Assembly: GCA_964369635.1 (NCBI GenBank)
Contig: CAYJGN010000003.1
Location: 1-61,064, forward strand
Direction of reading: 5' to 3'
DNA from: CAYJGN01 sp964369635
GTDB taxonomy: Bacteria; Bacillota; Clostridia; Oscillospirales; Ruminococcaceae
DNA length: 61,064 nt
Shown here piece after piece: positions 1 through 7,534 of the stretch. How positions within the stretch are numbered: the stretch's first letter is position 1; each line of letters opens with the position of its first letter. Under the pieces are notes generated by a model that did no database searches, was not told the origin of the DNA, and saw only the letters and a list, made by a program, of their open reading frames with translations. The translations under genes and the position numbers were made by a program.

Positions 1-30
1 GTTGCCACACAGTGGCGAGGACAGGGCATT

Positions 31-156
31 AAGATAAGTTTATAAATAATCATAGCGAAGCGGAGATTATTTATATTATATGAGTGTGCGAATATAATAT
101 AAATTAGGCATGTAGGGCATTCTTGCCCAACATGATAAGATAAGTTATAGATAATC
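31..156. repeat. Degenerate direct repeat with hairpins
   Basis: Two related units lie at 31-51 and 137-156. Both begin AAGATAAGTT and run into an ATAATC half of an inverted repeat. The first forms AAATAATC (44-51) facing GATTATTT (65-72). Between them is a short hairpin around 116-128 (GGGCA facing TGCCC). No coding sequence is visible in 1-180. The first unit has a second copy near 39.07 kb. Confidence 0.5.
41..80. repeat. Small hairpin repeat, copy 1
   Basis: An inverted repeat AAATAATC / GATTATTT encloses ATAGCGAAGC and is followed by TATATTATA. Nearly the same sequence occurs at 39061-39102, about 39 kb away, so this is a dispersed repeat and not local chance pairing. Confidence 0.6.
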
Positions 157-180
157 CTCTCGAATTATTATTATATCTGC

Positions 181-206
181 AAAAAAATGCCCACCCGAAG
201 GTGAGC
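181..206 (-). terminator. Rho-independent terminator of degV
   Basis: Read on the minus strand, GCTCACC pairs with GGTGGGC around a TTCG tetraloop and is followed by a T run (181-187 on the plus strand are A). It lies about 30 bp past the degV stop. Confidence 0.85.
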
Positions 207-238
207 AAAAAATTAAAATATGTAAAGTGGGTTTTTGG

Positions 239-1096
239 TTATTTACTTCCCAAAAGCCCTATCCCGATAAGGCCGGGGCCTGTGTGAACAACAAGGGCTG
301 GGCATATCTGTCCTTCAAAAACTTCGGTTGCTTTAGGCAACATCTTTTTTAGTTTGCCGAGTATCTCATCGGCTTCTTCTTTAGCGCCTCCGTGGACAAC
401 AGCTATTTTATAAGATGTATACTGCGCCGCATCGTCTATTAGTTTTGCAACGGCGGCATTTAGCGTTTTCACACGTCCGCGCGCTTTTTTTACCGTATGA
501 TAAATACCATCTTTGTTGCAGCTGATGACAGGTAGGATATTTAAGAGACTCGCAACTGTTCCAGAAACAAGACCTATCCTGCCGCCCTTTATAAGATACT
601 CAAGGGTTGATAGGCAAAAATACATATGGGTGTTTTCAGTAGCAGTTTTAACCTTTTCTTCAATCTCTTCAAATGCGATACCATTGTTTATCATCTCAGC
701 GGTAGTTAGGGCAACAATGCCGCTTCCCATACCGATAAGTTTTGTATCGAATATCTTAAACTCAATTTTTTTATAATTTGAGCTCATAAGCTTTAGCATA
801 TTATGAGTACCTGAAAGCCCGCTTGAAATCGTTACGATATAGGCTTTGCGATAACCATCATTATAAACCCTCTCAAAAACATCAGTTATAACATCTCCGC
901 TTGGAAGAGAGGTAGTGGGGATTTCATTTTTAAAATTATCGTAGACATATTGAGCATCTATATCAACCCCGTCAAGATAACTTCTATCTTTATAGTTTAT
1001 TGCAAGTGGAACTATGTATATCCCATATTTCTCTGCAAGCTGCGTTGGTATATCACAGCAGCTGTCTGCAATAAGCGCTATTTTTTCATTATTCAT
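239..1096 (-). CDS. DegV family fatty-acid-binding protein
   Basis: This 285-residue protein is a DegV-family lipid carrier (EDD fold). Members bind one fatty acid and in Gram-positive bacteria can hand exogenous fatty acids to the FakA kinase. The N-terminus has the family ADSCCDIP segment, where DSxxDxP is typical, and the ligand-contacting TISSGLSGT block follows near residue 90. The length is normal. The ATG has a GGAGG ribosome binding site eleven bases upstream. It is transcribed leftward as the last gene before a strong terminator. No fakA-like gene is in the window, so whether it is a FakB partner cannot be told. Family assignment is secure; the bound lipid is unknown. Confidence 0.93.
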   Translation of the reverse strand: MNNEKIALIADSCCDIPTQLAEKYGIYIVPLAINYKDRSYLDGVDIDAQYVYDNFKNEIPTTSLPSGDVITDVFERVYNDGYRKAYIVTISSGLSGTHNMLKLMSSNYKKIEFKIFDTKLIGMGSGIVALTTAEMINNGIAFEEIEEKVKTATENTHMYFCLSTLEYLIKGGRIGLVSGTVASLLNILPVISCNKDGIYHTVKKARGRVKTLNAAVAKLIDDAAQYTSYKIAVVHGGAKEEADEILGKLKKMLPKATEVFEGQICPALVVHTGPGLIGIGLLGSK

Positions 1097-1113
1097 AAAA
1101 ACCTCCGTATACT

Positions 1114-1137
1114 AAGCCCACCATTTTAGGTAGGCTT
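1114..1137 (-). other. Hairpin in the degV leader
   Basis: On the minus strand AAGCCTACC and GGTGGGCTT pair (nine base pairs, one G-T) around a six-base loop, about 18 bases before the degV start. There is no T run after it. It may be an operator or an mRNA leader structure; I cannot tell which. Confidence 0.4.
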
Positions 1138-1180
1138 ATAATACTATATTAAAAAGTATAAACTGTGTTTTTTTAAGAAT

Positions 1181-1999
1181 TTATTCGGGATTTAGCGTTA
1201 ATAATACTATTTCAGGTGGATTAAAAACCCTTATAGGGGCAGGGACACTTCCAACTCCACTTGTAACATAGAGTTTGCTATCTGCAATCTCAAAAAGACC
1301 TTTGTCGTAGATGGGTTGACTGGGGTTAGTGATAGTTGGGAAATAGCTGCCCTCATGATAAACAGGACCTATAAATGGCAGTTGCACCTGTCCGCCGTGG
1401 GTATCGGCAGAGAGGGTTAAATCTATCCCAAAATCAGCAAATGCCTCGAATTTTTCCATATGGGCAAGCAGGATATTGTACCTGCTATCATCTATGGTAA
1501 ATTCATTTGCAAGGTCGAAAGTCGGGCTATAATAAACATTATTTATTCCATAAAGCTCTATTCCGGTATCTTCGCCATCTATTTCAAGGGGATAATTATC
1601 ATATTCTAAAACAAAAACACCGCTATCCGATAAACGTTTCAAATAATAATCTGAATTATCATGCTCACCTGCAACGAAATAGGTGGGGAAGAGGGTGGCG
1701 GTTTCACCCATAAGCTCTATTGCAACCTCCATCCCAGCCTCATCGCCCCTTGTATGCATATCACCTATATAAAAGACGAAATCAGGATTGTAGTCCAGCA
1801 GTTTATTTATAATAGCACTGTTATCAAATGGGTAGTTGTACCCATGCAAATCTCCCATAAATGCAATTTTAACCTCTTGCTTTATTCGAGGGTCACTTAG
1901 CTGAACCTCGCGGGTAACAATGAAAAAATTATTAGCAACCCAAAAGACGAAAAGGGATAAAACAATAAGTAAAGAAATTATAGTTTTTTTATAACGCAT
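1181..1999 (-). CDS. Membrane-anchored metallophosphoesterase, variant active site
   Basis: A calcineurin-like metallophosphoesterase of the YkuE/YaeI group, with one N-terminal membrane segment (about residues 6-25) and an extracytoplasmic catalytic domain. The metal-site motifs are recognisable but altered. GDLHG and GDMH match, but the usual GNHD is GEHD and the usual GHTHGGQ is ADTHGGQ, so an Asn ligand is Glu and a His ligand is Asp. The start is placed at the ATG at 1999 because an AGGGAG site lies eight bases upstream; a TTG three bases earlier is the alternative. It is followed by degV on the same strand, with no close operon spacing. Relatives cleave phosphodiesters, including lipid or cyclic nucleotide substrates; the substrate here is unknown, and metal preference may be changed. 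Confidence 0.85.
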   Translation of the reverse strand: MRYKKTIISLLIVLSLFVFWVANNFFIVTREVQLSDPRIKQEVKIAFMGDLHGYNYPFDNSAIINKLLDYNPDFVFYIGDMHTRGDEAGMEVAIELMGETATLFPTYFVAGEHDNSDYYLKRLSDSGVFVLEYDNYPLEIDGEDTGIELYGINNVYYSPTFDLANEFTIDDSRYNILLAHMEKFEAFADFGIDLTLSADTHGGQVQLPFIGPVYHEGSYFPTITNPSQPIYDKGLFEIADSKLYVTSGVGSVPAPIRVFNPPEIVLLTLNPE

Positions 2000-2176
2000 C
2001 AAAAAACTCCCTAAATATACTTTCTATAGTTTACCACAAAAATATGAATTATTAAAGTTATAAATAGTTATAGAATTATTTAAAACCGATTAATCTTTAT
2101 TATAAAAAGGATATATAGCTTAACCTATAAACGACAAAACCCATTAAAAAATCGATAAATAACTTCACAATAGACA

Positions 2177-2194
2177 TTGTTAATAAATTATCAA
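2177..2194. promoter_or_regulatory. Rex operator 1
   Basis: TTGTTAATAAATTATCAA matches the Rex consensus TTGTTAAnnnnTTAACAA except for one base. It lies 35 bp upstream of the adhE -35 hexamer. Confidence 0.75.
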
Positions 2195-2228
2195 TCCTTT
2201 GTTTAAGTATCTTTGTGCGGCTCGTACA

Positions 2229-2246
2229 TTGATAATTTTTTAACAA
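2229..2246. promoter_or_regulatory. Rex operator 2, overlapping the -35
   Basis: TTGATAATTTTTTAACAA matches the Rex consensus with one mismatch and covers the -35 hexamer of the adhE promoter. Rex is the NADH/NAD+-sensing repressor that normally controls adhE in Clostridia, so repression at low NADH is the expected outcome. Confidence 0.8.
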
Positions 2247-2257
2247 TGTGCTAATAT
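2229..2257 (+). promoter_or_regulatory. adhE promoter
   Basis: TTGATA (2229-2234) and TATAAT-like TAATAT (2252-2257) are separated by 17 bp. The rest of the 315-bp space before adhE is AT-rich and holds nothing else I can name beyond the two Rex boxes. Confidence 0.75.
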
Positions 2258-2317
2258 GTAACCAGAGAAAAATTTAAATTATAGTTTTTCAAATAAAAAA
2301 TATTTAAGGAGAGAGCT

Positions 2318-4921
2318 ATGAAGGAGAAAACCCAAGTTATAGACACACCAGAAAGGCTTCTACAAAAGATAGAAGAGATCAAAGCGGCACAGAGCGAATT
2401 TTCAAAATATTCGCAAGAGCAGGTCGATGCGATATTTAAAGCGGCTGCAATTGCTGCGAATGCTGCGAGAATTCCCCTTGCTATACAAGCGGCAGAAGAG
2501 ACCGGCATGGGTATTATGGAAGATAAGGTCATTAAGAATAACTATGCAAGTGAGTATATCTATAATAAGTATAAGGCTACAAAAACTTGCGGCGTTATAG
2601 AAGAAGATGAGAGCGCTGGAATAACAAAAATCGCAGAGCCTGTTGGTATTATAGCGGCGGTTATCCCAACAACAAACCCAACATCAACTGCAATTTTCAA
2701 ATGCCTACTTGCACTTAAAACCCGAAACGGCATATTGATTTCTCCGCATCCAAGGGCAAAAAACTGCACAAACGAAGCTGCGAGAATTATTTTAGAGGCA
2801 GCAGTTAAAGCGGGAGCTCCAAAAAACATTATAGGCTGGGTAGATGTTCCAAGCCTTGATATGACAAACACCGCTATGCAAAATGCAAACCTTATCCTTG
2901 CAACAGGTGGTCCTGGTATGGTTAAAGCGGCTTATTCATCGGGAAGACCTGCTATTGGAGTTGGCGCTGGTAATGTTCCGGCGATTGTTGATAGCTCGGC
3001 AGATGTTAAGATGGCGGCAAGCTCGATTGTTTTATCGAAAACATTTGATAACGGTATGATTTGTGCTTCAGAGCAGGCGGTTATCGCACTACCAGAAGTT
3101 GCTGATGAATTAAAAGCAGAGTTTATAAAGCTCGGTTGCTACTTCTTAAATGAAAAAGAGATAGAGGCTGTTCGCAAAACTATCATCATAAACGGTTCGT
3201 TGAATGCTAAAATAGTTGGACAGAGCGCTTTTGATATAGCTGCCCTTGCAGGGATAAAAGTTGACCCTGATACGAAAATCCTGATTGGCGAAGTAGTTAA
3301 GTATGATGTTTCTGAGGAGTTTGCACACGAAAAGCTATCCCCAGTTCTCGCCTTCTACAGAGCAAAAACCTTTGATAAGGCAGTTGAAATAGCAAGACAG
3401 CTCGTTTTAGATGGCGGACATGGCCATACAAGCTCGATATTTATAGATGATATATCGCAAAAAGAGAAGCTCGATAAATTTATTGAGGCGATGGAGAGTT
3501 GCAGAATAGTTGTTAATTCACCCTCTTCGCACGGTGGTATAGGAGACCTATTCAACTTTGCGCTTGAGCCATCACTAACTCTTGGTTGCGGAAGCTACGG
3601 AGGAAACTCGGTATCTGAGAATGTTGGTGTTAAGCACCTTTTAAATATCAAAACTGTCGCTAAAAGGAGAGAGAATATGCTCTGGTTTAGAACACCGCCA
3701 AAAGTTTACCATAAAAAAGGTTGCCTACCGCTTGCACTTGAGGAACTTAAAACAGTTTATGATAACAAGAGGGTATTTATCGTAACAGATGGATTCTTAT
3801 ATAATAATGGATATACAAAAACGCTAACAGATAAACTCGATAGCCTTGGCATAAAACACACAACATTTTATGATGTACAGCCAGACCCAACCCTTGCTTC
3901 AGCGCATGCAGGTGCTGCTGCAATGAGAGCGTTTGAGCCAGATAGCATAATTGCGATTGGTGGCGGTAGTCCTATTGATGCGGCGAAGATAATGTGGGTT
4001 TTATATGAGCACCCAGATGTTGACTTTGCAGATATGGCAATGACATTTATGGATATCAGAAAGAGGGTTTATACCTTCCCAAGAATGGGTATTAAATCAA
4101 ACTTTATAGCAATTCCAACAACAGCAGGAACCGGTAGTGAGGTAACTCCATTTGCCGTTATAACAGATGAAAAGACAAACCTAAAATATCCAATAGCAGA
4201 TTATGAGCTAATGCCAACGATGGCTATAATAGATGTTGATCTTATGATGAATATGCCAAAGAGCCTTACAGCTGCAAGCGGCATAGATGCTATGACCCAT
4301 TCTATCGAGGCGTTTGGCTCGATGCTTGCAAGCCCATATACCGATTCACTTGCAATTGAATCACTAAAGCTTATATTTAAATATCTACCTCGTTGCTATA
4401 ACGATGGTGCGAGTGATGTTGAAGCTCGTGAAGCTATGGCAAATGCCGCAACTATGGCGGGAATGGCTTTTGCAAATGCATTCCTTGGTATCTGCCACTC
4501 GCTCGCTCATAAACTCGGCGCCTTCCACCACCTTCCACACGGTATTGCAAACGCTCTTTTAATTGAAGAGGTTATGAAATTCAATATGACAGAGAATCCG
4601 AAGAAAATAGGTGCATTCTCGCAGTATAAATACCCGAATATAAAAGAGAGATATGCAACTATCGCAAAAGCTCTTGAGCTCACAGGCAAAAACGACGATG
4701 AGCTTGTTTCAAAGCTATTTGGTGAAATTAAAAAACTCAAAAAAGCTCTTGATATAAAAGAAACTATTGCAGAATATGGAATAGCTAAAAAAGACTTTGA
4801 GGAAACCCTTGATGAGATGACCCTTCAAGCATTTAATGATCAGTGCACCGGGGCGAATCCGAGATATCCGCTTGTTTCGGAGCTCCGAGAAATCTACACC
4901 AAAGTTTATGGTGGAAAATAA
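2318..4921 (+). CDS. adhE: Bifunctional acetaldehyde-CoA/alcohol dehydrogenase
   Basis: AdhE reduces acetyl-CoA to acetaldehyde and then to ethanol with two NADH, the main electron sink of ethanol fermentation. The 867 residues match the family. The N-terminal aldehyde dehydrogenase half has the catalytic Cys near residue 249 (NGMICASEQ). The C-terminal iron alcohol dehydrogenase half has GGGSPIDAAK and the iron-binding histidines in HSLAHKLGAFHHLPHG. AdhE proteins assemble into helical spirosomes. The AAGGAGAG site sits eight bases before the ATG. Two Rex operators upstream indicate redox control. The next gene starts 12 bp after the stop and may be co-transcribed. Confidence 0.98.
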   Translation: MKEKTQVIDTPERLLQKIEEIKAAQSEFSKYSQEQVDAIFKAAAIAANAARIPLAIQAAEETGMGIMEDKVIKNNYASEYIYNKYKATKTCGVIEEDESAGITKIAEPVGIIAAVIPTTNPTSTAIFKCLLALKTRNGILISPHPRAKNCTNEAARIILEAAVKAGAPKNIIGWVDVPSLDMTNTAMQNANLILATGGPGMVKAAYSSGRPAIGVGAGNVPAIVDSSADVKMAASSIVLSKTFDNGMICASEQAVIALPEVADELKAEFIKLGCYFLNEKEIEAVRKTIIINGSLNAKIVGQSAFDIAALAGIKVDPDTKILIGEVVKYDVSEEFAHEKLSPVLAFYRAKTFDKAVEIARQLVLDGGHGHTSSIFIDDISQKEKLDKFIEAMESCRIVVNSPSSHGGIGDLFNFALEPSLTLGCGSYGGNSVSENVGVKHLLNIKTVAKRRENMLWFRTPPKVYHKKGCLPLALEELKTVYDNKRVFIVTDGFLYNNGYTKTLTDKLDSLGIKHTTFYDVQPDPTLASAHAGAAAMRAFEPDSIIAIGGGSPIDAAKIMWVLYEHPDVDFADMAMTFMDIRKRVYTFPRMGIKSNFIAIPTTAGTGSEVTPFAVITDEKTNLKYPIADYELMPTMAIIDVDLMMNMPKSLTAASGIDAMTHSIEAFGSMLASPYTDSLAIESLKLIFKYLPRCYNDGASDVEAREAMANAATMAGMAFANAFLGICHSLAHKLGAFHHLPHGIANALLIEEVMKFNMTENPKKIGAFSQYKYPNIKERYATIAKALELTGKNDDELVSKLFGEIKKLKKALDIKETIAEYGIAKKDFEETLDEMTLQAFNDQCTGANPRYPLVSELREIYTKVYGGK

Positions 4922-4933
4922 GGAGTTATGAGA

Positions 4934-5677
4934 ATGAAAGAGATATTGATAGACAGAGCAGAAAAAACTATATATAGAGAAGGCGACACTGTTGTGAAGC
5001 TTTTCAGCGCTGAATATAAAAAATCGGATATTTTAAACGAAGCTTTAAATCAAGCAAGGGTTGAAGAAACGGGACTCAATGTTCCGCAGGTTATTGAAGT
5101 TTTGAAAATTGATGGAAGATGGGCTATAGTTTCAAGTTTTATCGAAGGCGAAACGCTTGAAAACCTAATTTTGAAAAACAAAGATAAAGAGGATGAATAT
5201 CTTGAAACTTTTGTTGATTTGCAGCTTGAGGTGCTTGAAAAGAGATGCCCACAGCTCAATAAACTAAAAGATAAGATGAAGTTTAAAATTAAAGGTTGCG
5301 GCCTTGATGCAACAACAAGATATGAGCTTGAAACCGTTATTGACGGGATGAAGGACCATTATAAAGTTTGCCATGGCGACTTTAACCCATCTAATATAAT
5401 TATCGGAAAAGATGGAAAAAACTATATTCTTGATTGGTCGCATGCAACAAGTGGAAATGCATCAGCTGATGCTGCAAGAAGTTACCTTCTATTTTGCCTA
5501 AATAAAAGGGTTGACCTTGCGAACAAATATCTAAATCTATTTAGTGCGAAATCAGATATTCCAAAGCAGTTTATTCAAAAATGGCTGCCGGTAGTTGCGG
5601 CGTCTCAGCTATCAAAAGGTATTGAGGCAGATTATGCACTACTGCAAAAATGGGTAAATATAGCAGATTACGACTAA
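4934..5677 (+). CDS. APH/choline-kinase-fold phosphotransferase
   Basis: A small-molecule kinase of the aminoglycoside phosphotransferase fold, about 247 residues. The catalytic loop is CHGDFNPSNII, with the Brenner Asp and the Asn, and the metal-binding Asp lies in YILDWSHA; both are intact. The ATG at 4934 is preferred because AGGAG then lies eight bases upstream; the ATG at 4928 would be only two bases away. It follows adhE closely and ends at a strong terminator, so it probably shares the adhE transcript. Firmicutes have many such proteins of unknown substrate; resistance to aminoglycosides should not be assumed. Confidence 0.8.
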   Translation: MKEILIDRAEKTIYREGDTVVKLFSAEYKKSDILNEALNQARVEETGLNVPQVIEVLKIDGRWAIVSSFIEGETLENLILKNKDKEDEYLETFVDLQLEVLEKRCPQLNKLKDKMKFKIKGCGLDATTRYELETVIDGMKDHYKVCHGDFNPSNIIIGKDGKNYILDWSHATSGNASADAARSYLLFCLNKRVDLANKYLNLFSAKSDIPKQFIQKWLPVVAASQLSKGIEADYALLQKWVNIADYD

Positions 5678-5685
5678 TAAAAAGA

Positions 5686-5712
5686 TGTGACGAGCAATCG
5701 TCACATTTTTTT
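5686..5712 (+). terminator. Terminator of the adhE transcript
   Basis: TGTGACGA pairs perfectly with TCGTCACA around GCAA and is followed by seven T. Confidence 0.9.
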
Positions 5713-5720
5713 GTGCGCAA

Positions 5721-5740
5721 TAGTTACCGCTGGGTAACTA
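5721..5740. promoter_or_regulatory. Palindrome upstream of the macrodomain/sirtuin operon
   Basis: TAGTTACC-GCTG-GGTAACTA is a perfect 8-bp inverted repeat ending 20 bp before the -35. It could be an operator or activator site; no cognate regulator is adjacent. Confidence 0.5.
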
Positions 5741-5760
5741 TGTTACAAAAAACTGCGTAC

Positions 5761-5789
5761 TTTACAATTCGAATGATAAGCGATATCAT
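5761..5789 (+). promoter_or_regulatory. Promoter of the macrodomain/sirtuin operon
   Basis: TTTACA and TATCAT are separated by 17 bp, ending 21 bp before the TTG start of the macrodomain gene. Confidence 0.55.
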
Positions 5790-5810
5790 ACTATCAAAGG
5801 CGGTGTTATA

Positions 5811-6611
5811 TTGAATAATACAGAAATGCTTATAAAACTAAATGAGATGTTGCTTTGTGATATGCCGGAATATAAATCGCCAGCAGGCGAATTTTCAGAT
5901 AATGAGCAAGATCAGCAGAGGCTTTTTCGTTCACTTATGAATCTGCGCCCTCCTATGACTGTAAGCGATGAGTTTTTAAAAGTTCAAGATGAATATCTGG
6001 GGAGAATTCGAGATAGCAGAGGAGTTGTTTTATTAGATAGCCTTATACCAATCAAAAATAACAAAAACATCTATCTTTGGCAAGGTGATATAACGACCCT
6101 TAAAGTAGATGCGATAGTCAATGCGGCAAACAGTGCGTTGCTCGGCTGCTTTATACCATGTCACTCTTGTATAGACAATGCTATTCATTCCTACTCAGGC
6201 GTTCAACTGAGAATTAGTTGCGATAAATTGATGAAGATACAAGGGAGAGGCGAAGAAACTGGTAACGCTAAGATAACAGAGGGGTTTAACCTACCGGCAA
6301 AATATGTTATCCATACGGTAGGGCCTATTATAAATGGCAAACTGCGAGATAAAGATAGAGAGCTTCTTTCGAAATGCTATGAGAGTTGCCTTAATTTAGC
6401 GATTGAAAAGAAGCTATCGTCAATTGCTTTTTGTTGTATTTCAACTGGGGAGTTTCATTTTCCAAATGATGAAGCGGCGATTATTGCGGTAAAGACGGTA
6501 AAAGATATTTTAATGGAAAATAAAAGCGATATAAAGGTGATATTTAATGTTTTTAAAGAAGAAGATAGAAAGCTCTACCGAGAGCTACTCGGAGAAGATA
6601 TCAAAGCTTAA
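5811..6611 (+). CDS. Zinc-containing macrodomain ADP-ribose hydrolase
   Basis: This 266-residue protein has an extended helical N-terminus (about 1-80) and a macrodomain (about 85-260). Its ADP-ribose pocket motifs are QGDIT, NAANSALLG and VIHTVGP. The insert CFIPCHSC followed by IDNAIH fits the Cys/His zinc site that marks Zn-Macro enzymes. In Firmicutes these remove the ADP-ribose placed by a class M sirtuin, and that gene follows with a 65-nt overlap. The start is a TTG behind a strong AAAGGCGG site; an ATG five codons later is the alternative. I see no gcvH-like or lplA-like gene next to it, unlike the classic operon. Confidence 0.9.
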   Translation: MNNTEMLIKLNEMLLCDMPEYKSPAGEFSDNEQDQQRLFRSLMNLRPPMTVSDEFLKVQDEYLGRIRDSRGVVLLDSLIPIKNNKNIYLWQGDITTLKVDAIVNAANSALLGCFIPCHSCIDNAIHSYSGVQLRISCDKLMKIQGRGEETGNAKITEGFNLPAKYVIHTVGPIINGKLRDKDRELLSKCYESCLNLAIEKKLSSIAFCCISTGEFHFPNDEAAIIAVKTVKDILMENKSDIKVIFNVFKEEDRKLYRELLGEDIKA

Positions 6612-7422
6612 AGGGGCGGTTTTAAAGGCTGATGCAGTTGTTATTGGTGCGGGTTCTGGCCTCTCGACAGCGGCAGGGCTTGCCTATTCCGGCAAGAGAT
6701 TTACCGATAATTTTGCAGATTATATCGATAGATATAAATTCTCAGATATGTATTCCGCCGCATTTTATAACCACAAAACATCTGAAGAGTTTTGGGGTTA
6801 TTTTTGCCGCCATATCTATTTTAATCGGTATAATCAGCAGCTAAATGATGTTTTTAAAAATCTGCTAAAGCTTGTTTTGGATAAAAATTATTTTGTAATA
6901 ACTACCAATGTTGATCATATATTTCAAAAGAGCGGTTTTTCAAAAGAGCGGCTTTTCTATACCCAAGGGGATTATGGGCTTTTTCAGTGCAGTAAACCCT
7001 GTCATAATAAAACCTATGATAACGAAGATATAGTTATTGAGATGCTAAACAAAACAAAAGACTTAAAAATCCCAACAGAGCTTATTCCGACCTGCCCAGA
7101 ATGCGGCGCTTTAATGACGACTAATCTGCGAAAAGATAGCTCTTTTGTTGAGGATGAAGGTTGGCATAATGCTTATTTAAGATATGAGCGGTTTATACAA
7201 GAGAATAGCCGAAAAAAGGTGCTTTATTTAGAGCTCGGAGTAGGGTACAATACTCCGTCTATTATAAAATATCCGTTCTGGCAGTTTACAAATAGCAACA
7301 ATAATGCTTTGTATGCATCTATAAATATGCAGCAGGGGGGAGTGCCAGCTGAGATTTCTGAGAAAGCGATAGAAATTGAAGAAGATATAGCTAAGGTATT
7401 AAACGATTTAGTGGAAAAATAG
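6547..7422 (+). CDS. Class M sirtuin (SirTM), protein ADP-ribosyltransferase
   Basis: A Sir2-fold NAD+-dependent enzyme of 291 residues. GAGSGLS (34-40) binds NAD+, TTNVDH (119-124) is the second nucleotide motif, and two Cys pairs (148/152 and 183/186) form the zinc ribbon. The catalytic His of ordinary sirtuin deacylases is missing; its place holds TQGDY (139-143). Known SirTMs have this change and ADP-ribosylate a lipoylated GcvH-like carrier, a mark the partner macrodomain reverses. Here both sit in one overlapping operon with an internal AAAGGTG site seven bases before the ATG. The carrier and its lipoate ligase are absent nearby, so the target must be encoded elsewhere or differ. Confidence 0.9.
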   Translation: MFLKKKIESSTESYSEKISKLKGAVLKADAVVIGAGSGLSTAAGLAYSGKRFTDNFADYIDRYKFSDMYSAAFYNHKTSEEFWGYFCRHIYFNRYNQQLNDVFKNLLKLVLDKNYFVITTNVDHIFQKSGFSKERLFYTQGDYGLFQCSKPCHNKTYDNEDIVIEMLNKTKDLKIPTELIPTCPECGALMTTNLRKDSSFVEDEGWHNAYLRYERFIQENSRKKVLYLELGVGYNTPSIIKYPFWQFTNSNNNALYASINMQQGGVPAEISEKAIEIEEDIAKVLNDLVEK

Positions 7423-7466
7423 GTAAGAAAACACAAGCTTTAAAGGCGGTTTGGTATGGCAAACTG

Positions 7467-7495
7467 TTGATAAATAGCAGTAGTCGTGGTATAAT
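7467..7495 (+). promoter_or_regulatory. potABCD promoter
   Basis: TTGATA and TATAAT are separated by exactly 17 bp, 40 bp before potA. Confidence 0.75.
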
Positions 7496-7534
7496 AGCAG
7501 TAATTACCATATTGAAGGGCGGAGAGAATTAAAA

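Noticed and set aside
4934..5677. Aminoglycoside resistance gene
   Set aside because: It has the fold and catalytic motifs but no feature of a known resistance enzyme, and such kinases of unknown substrate are common in Firmicutes chromosomes.
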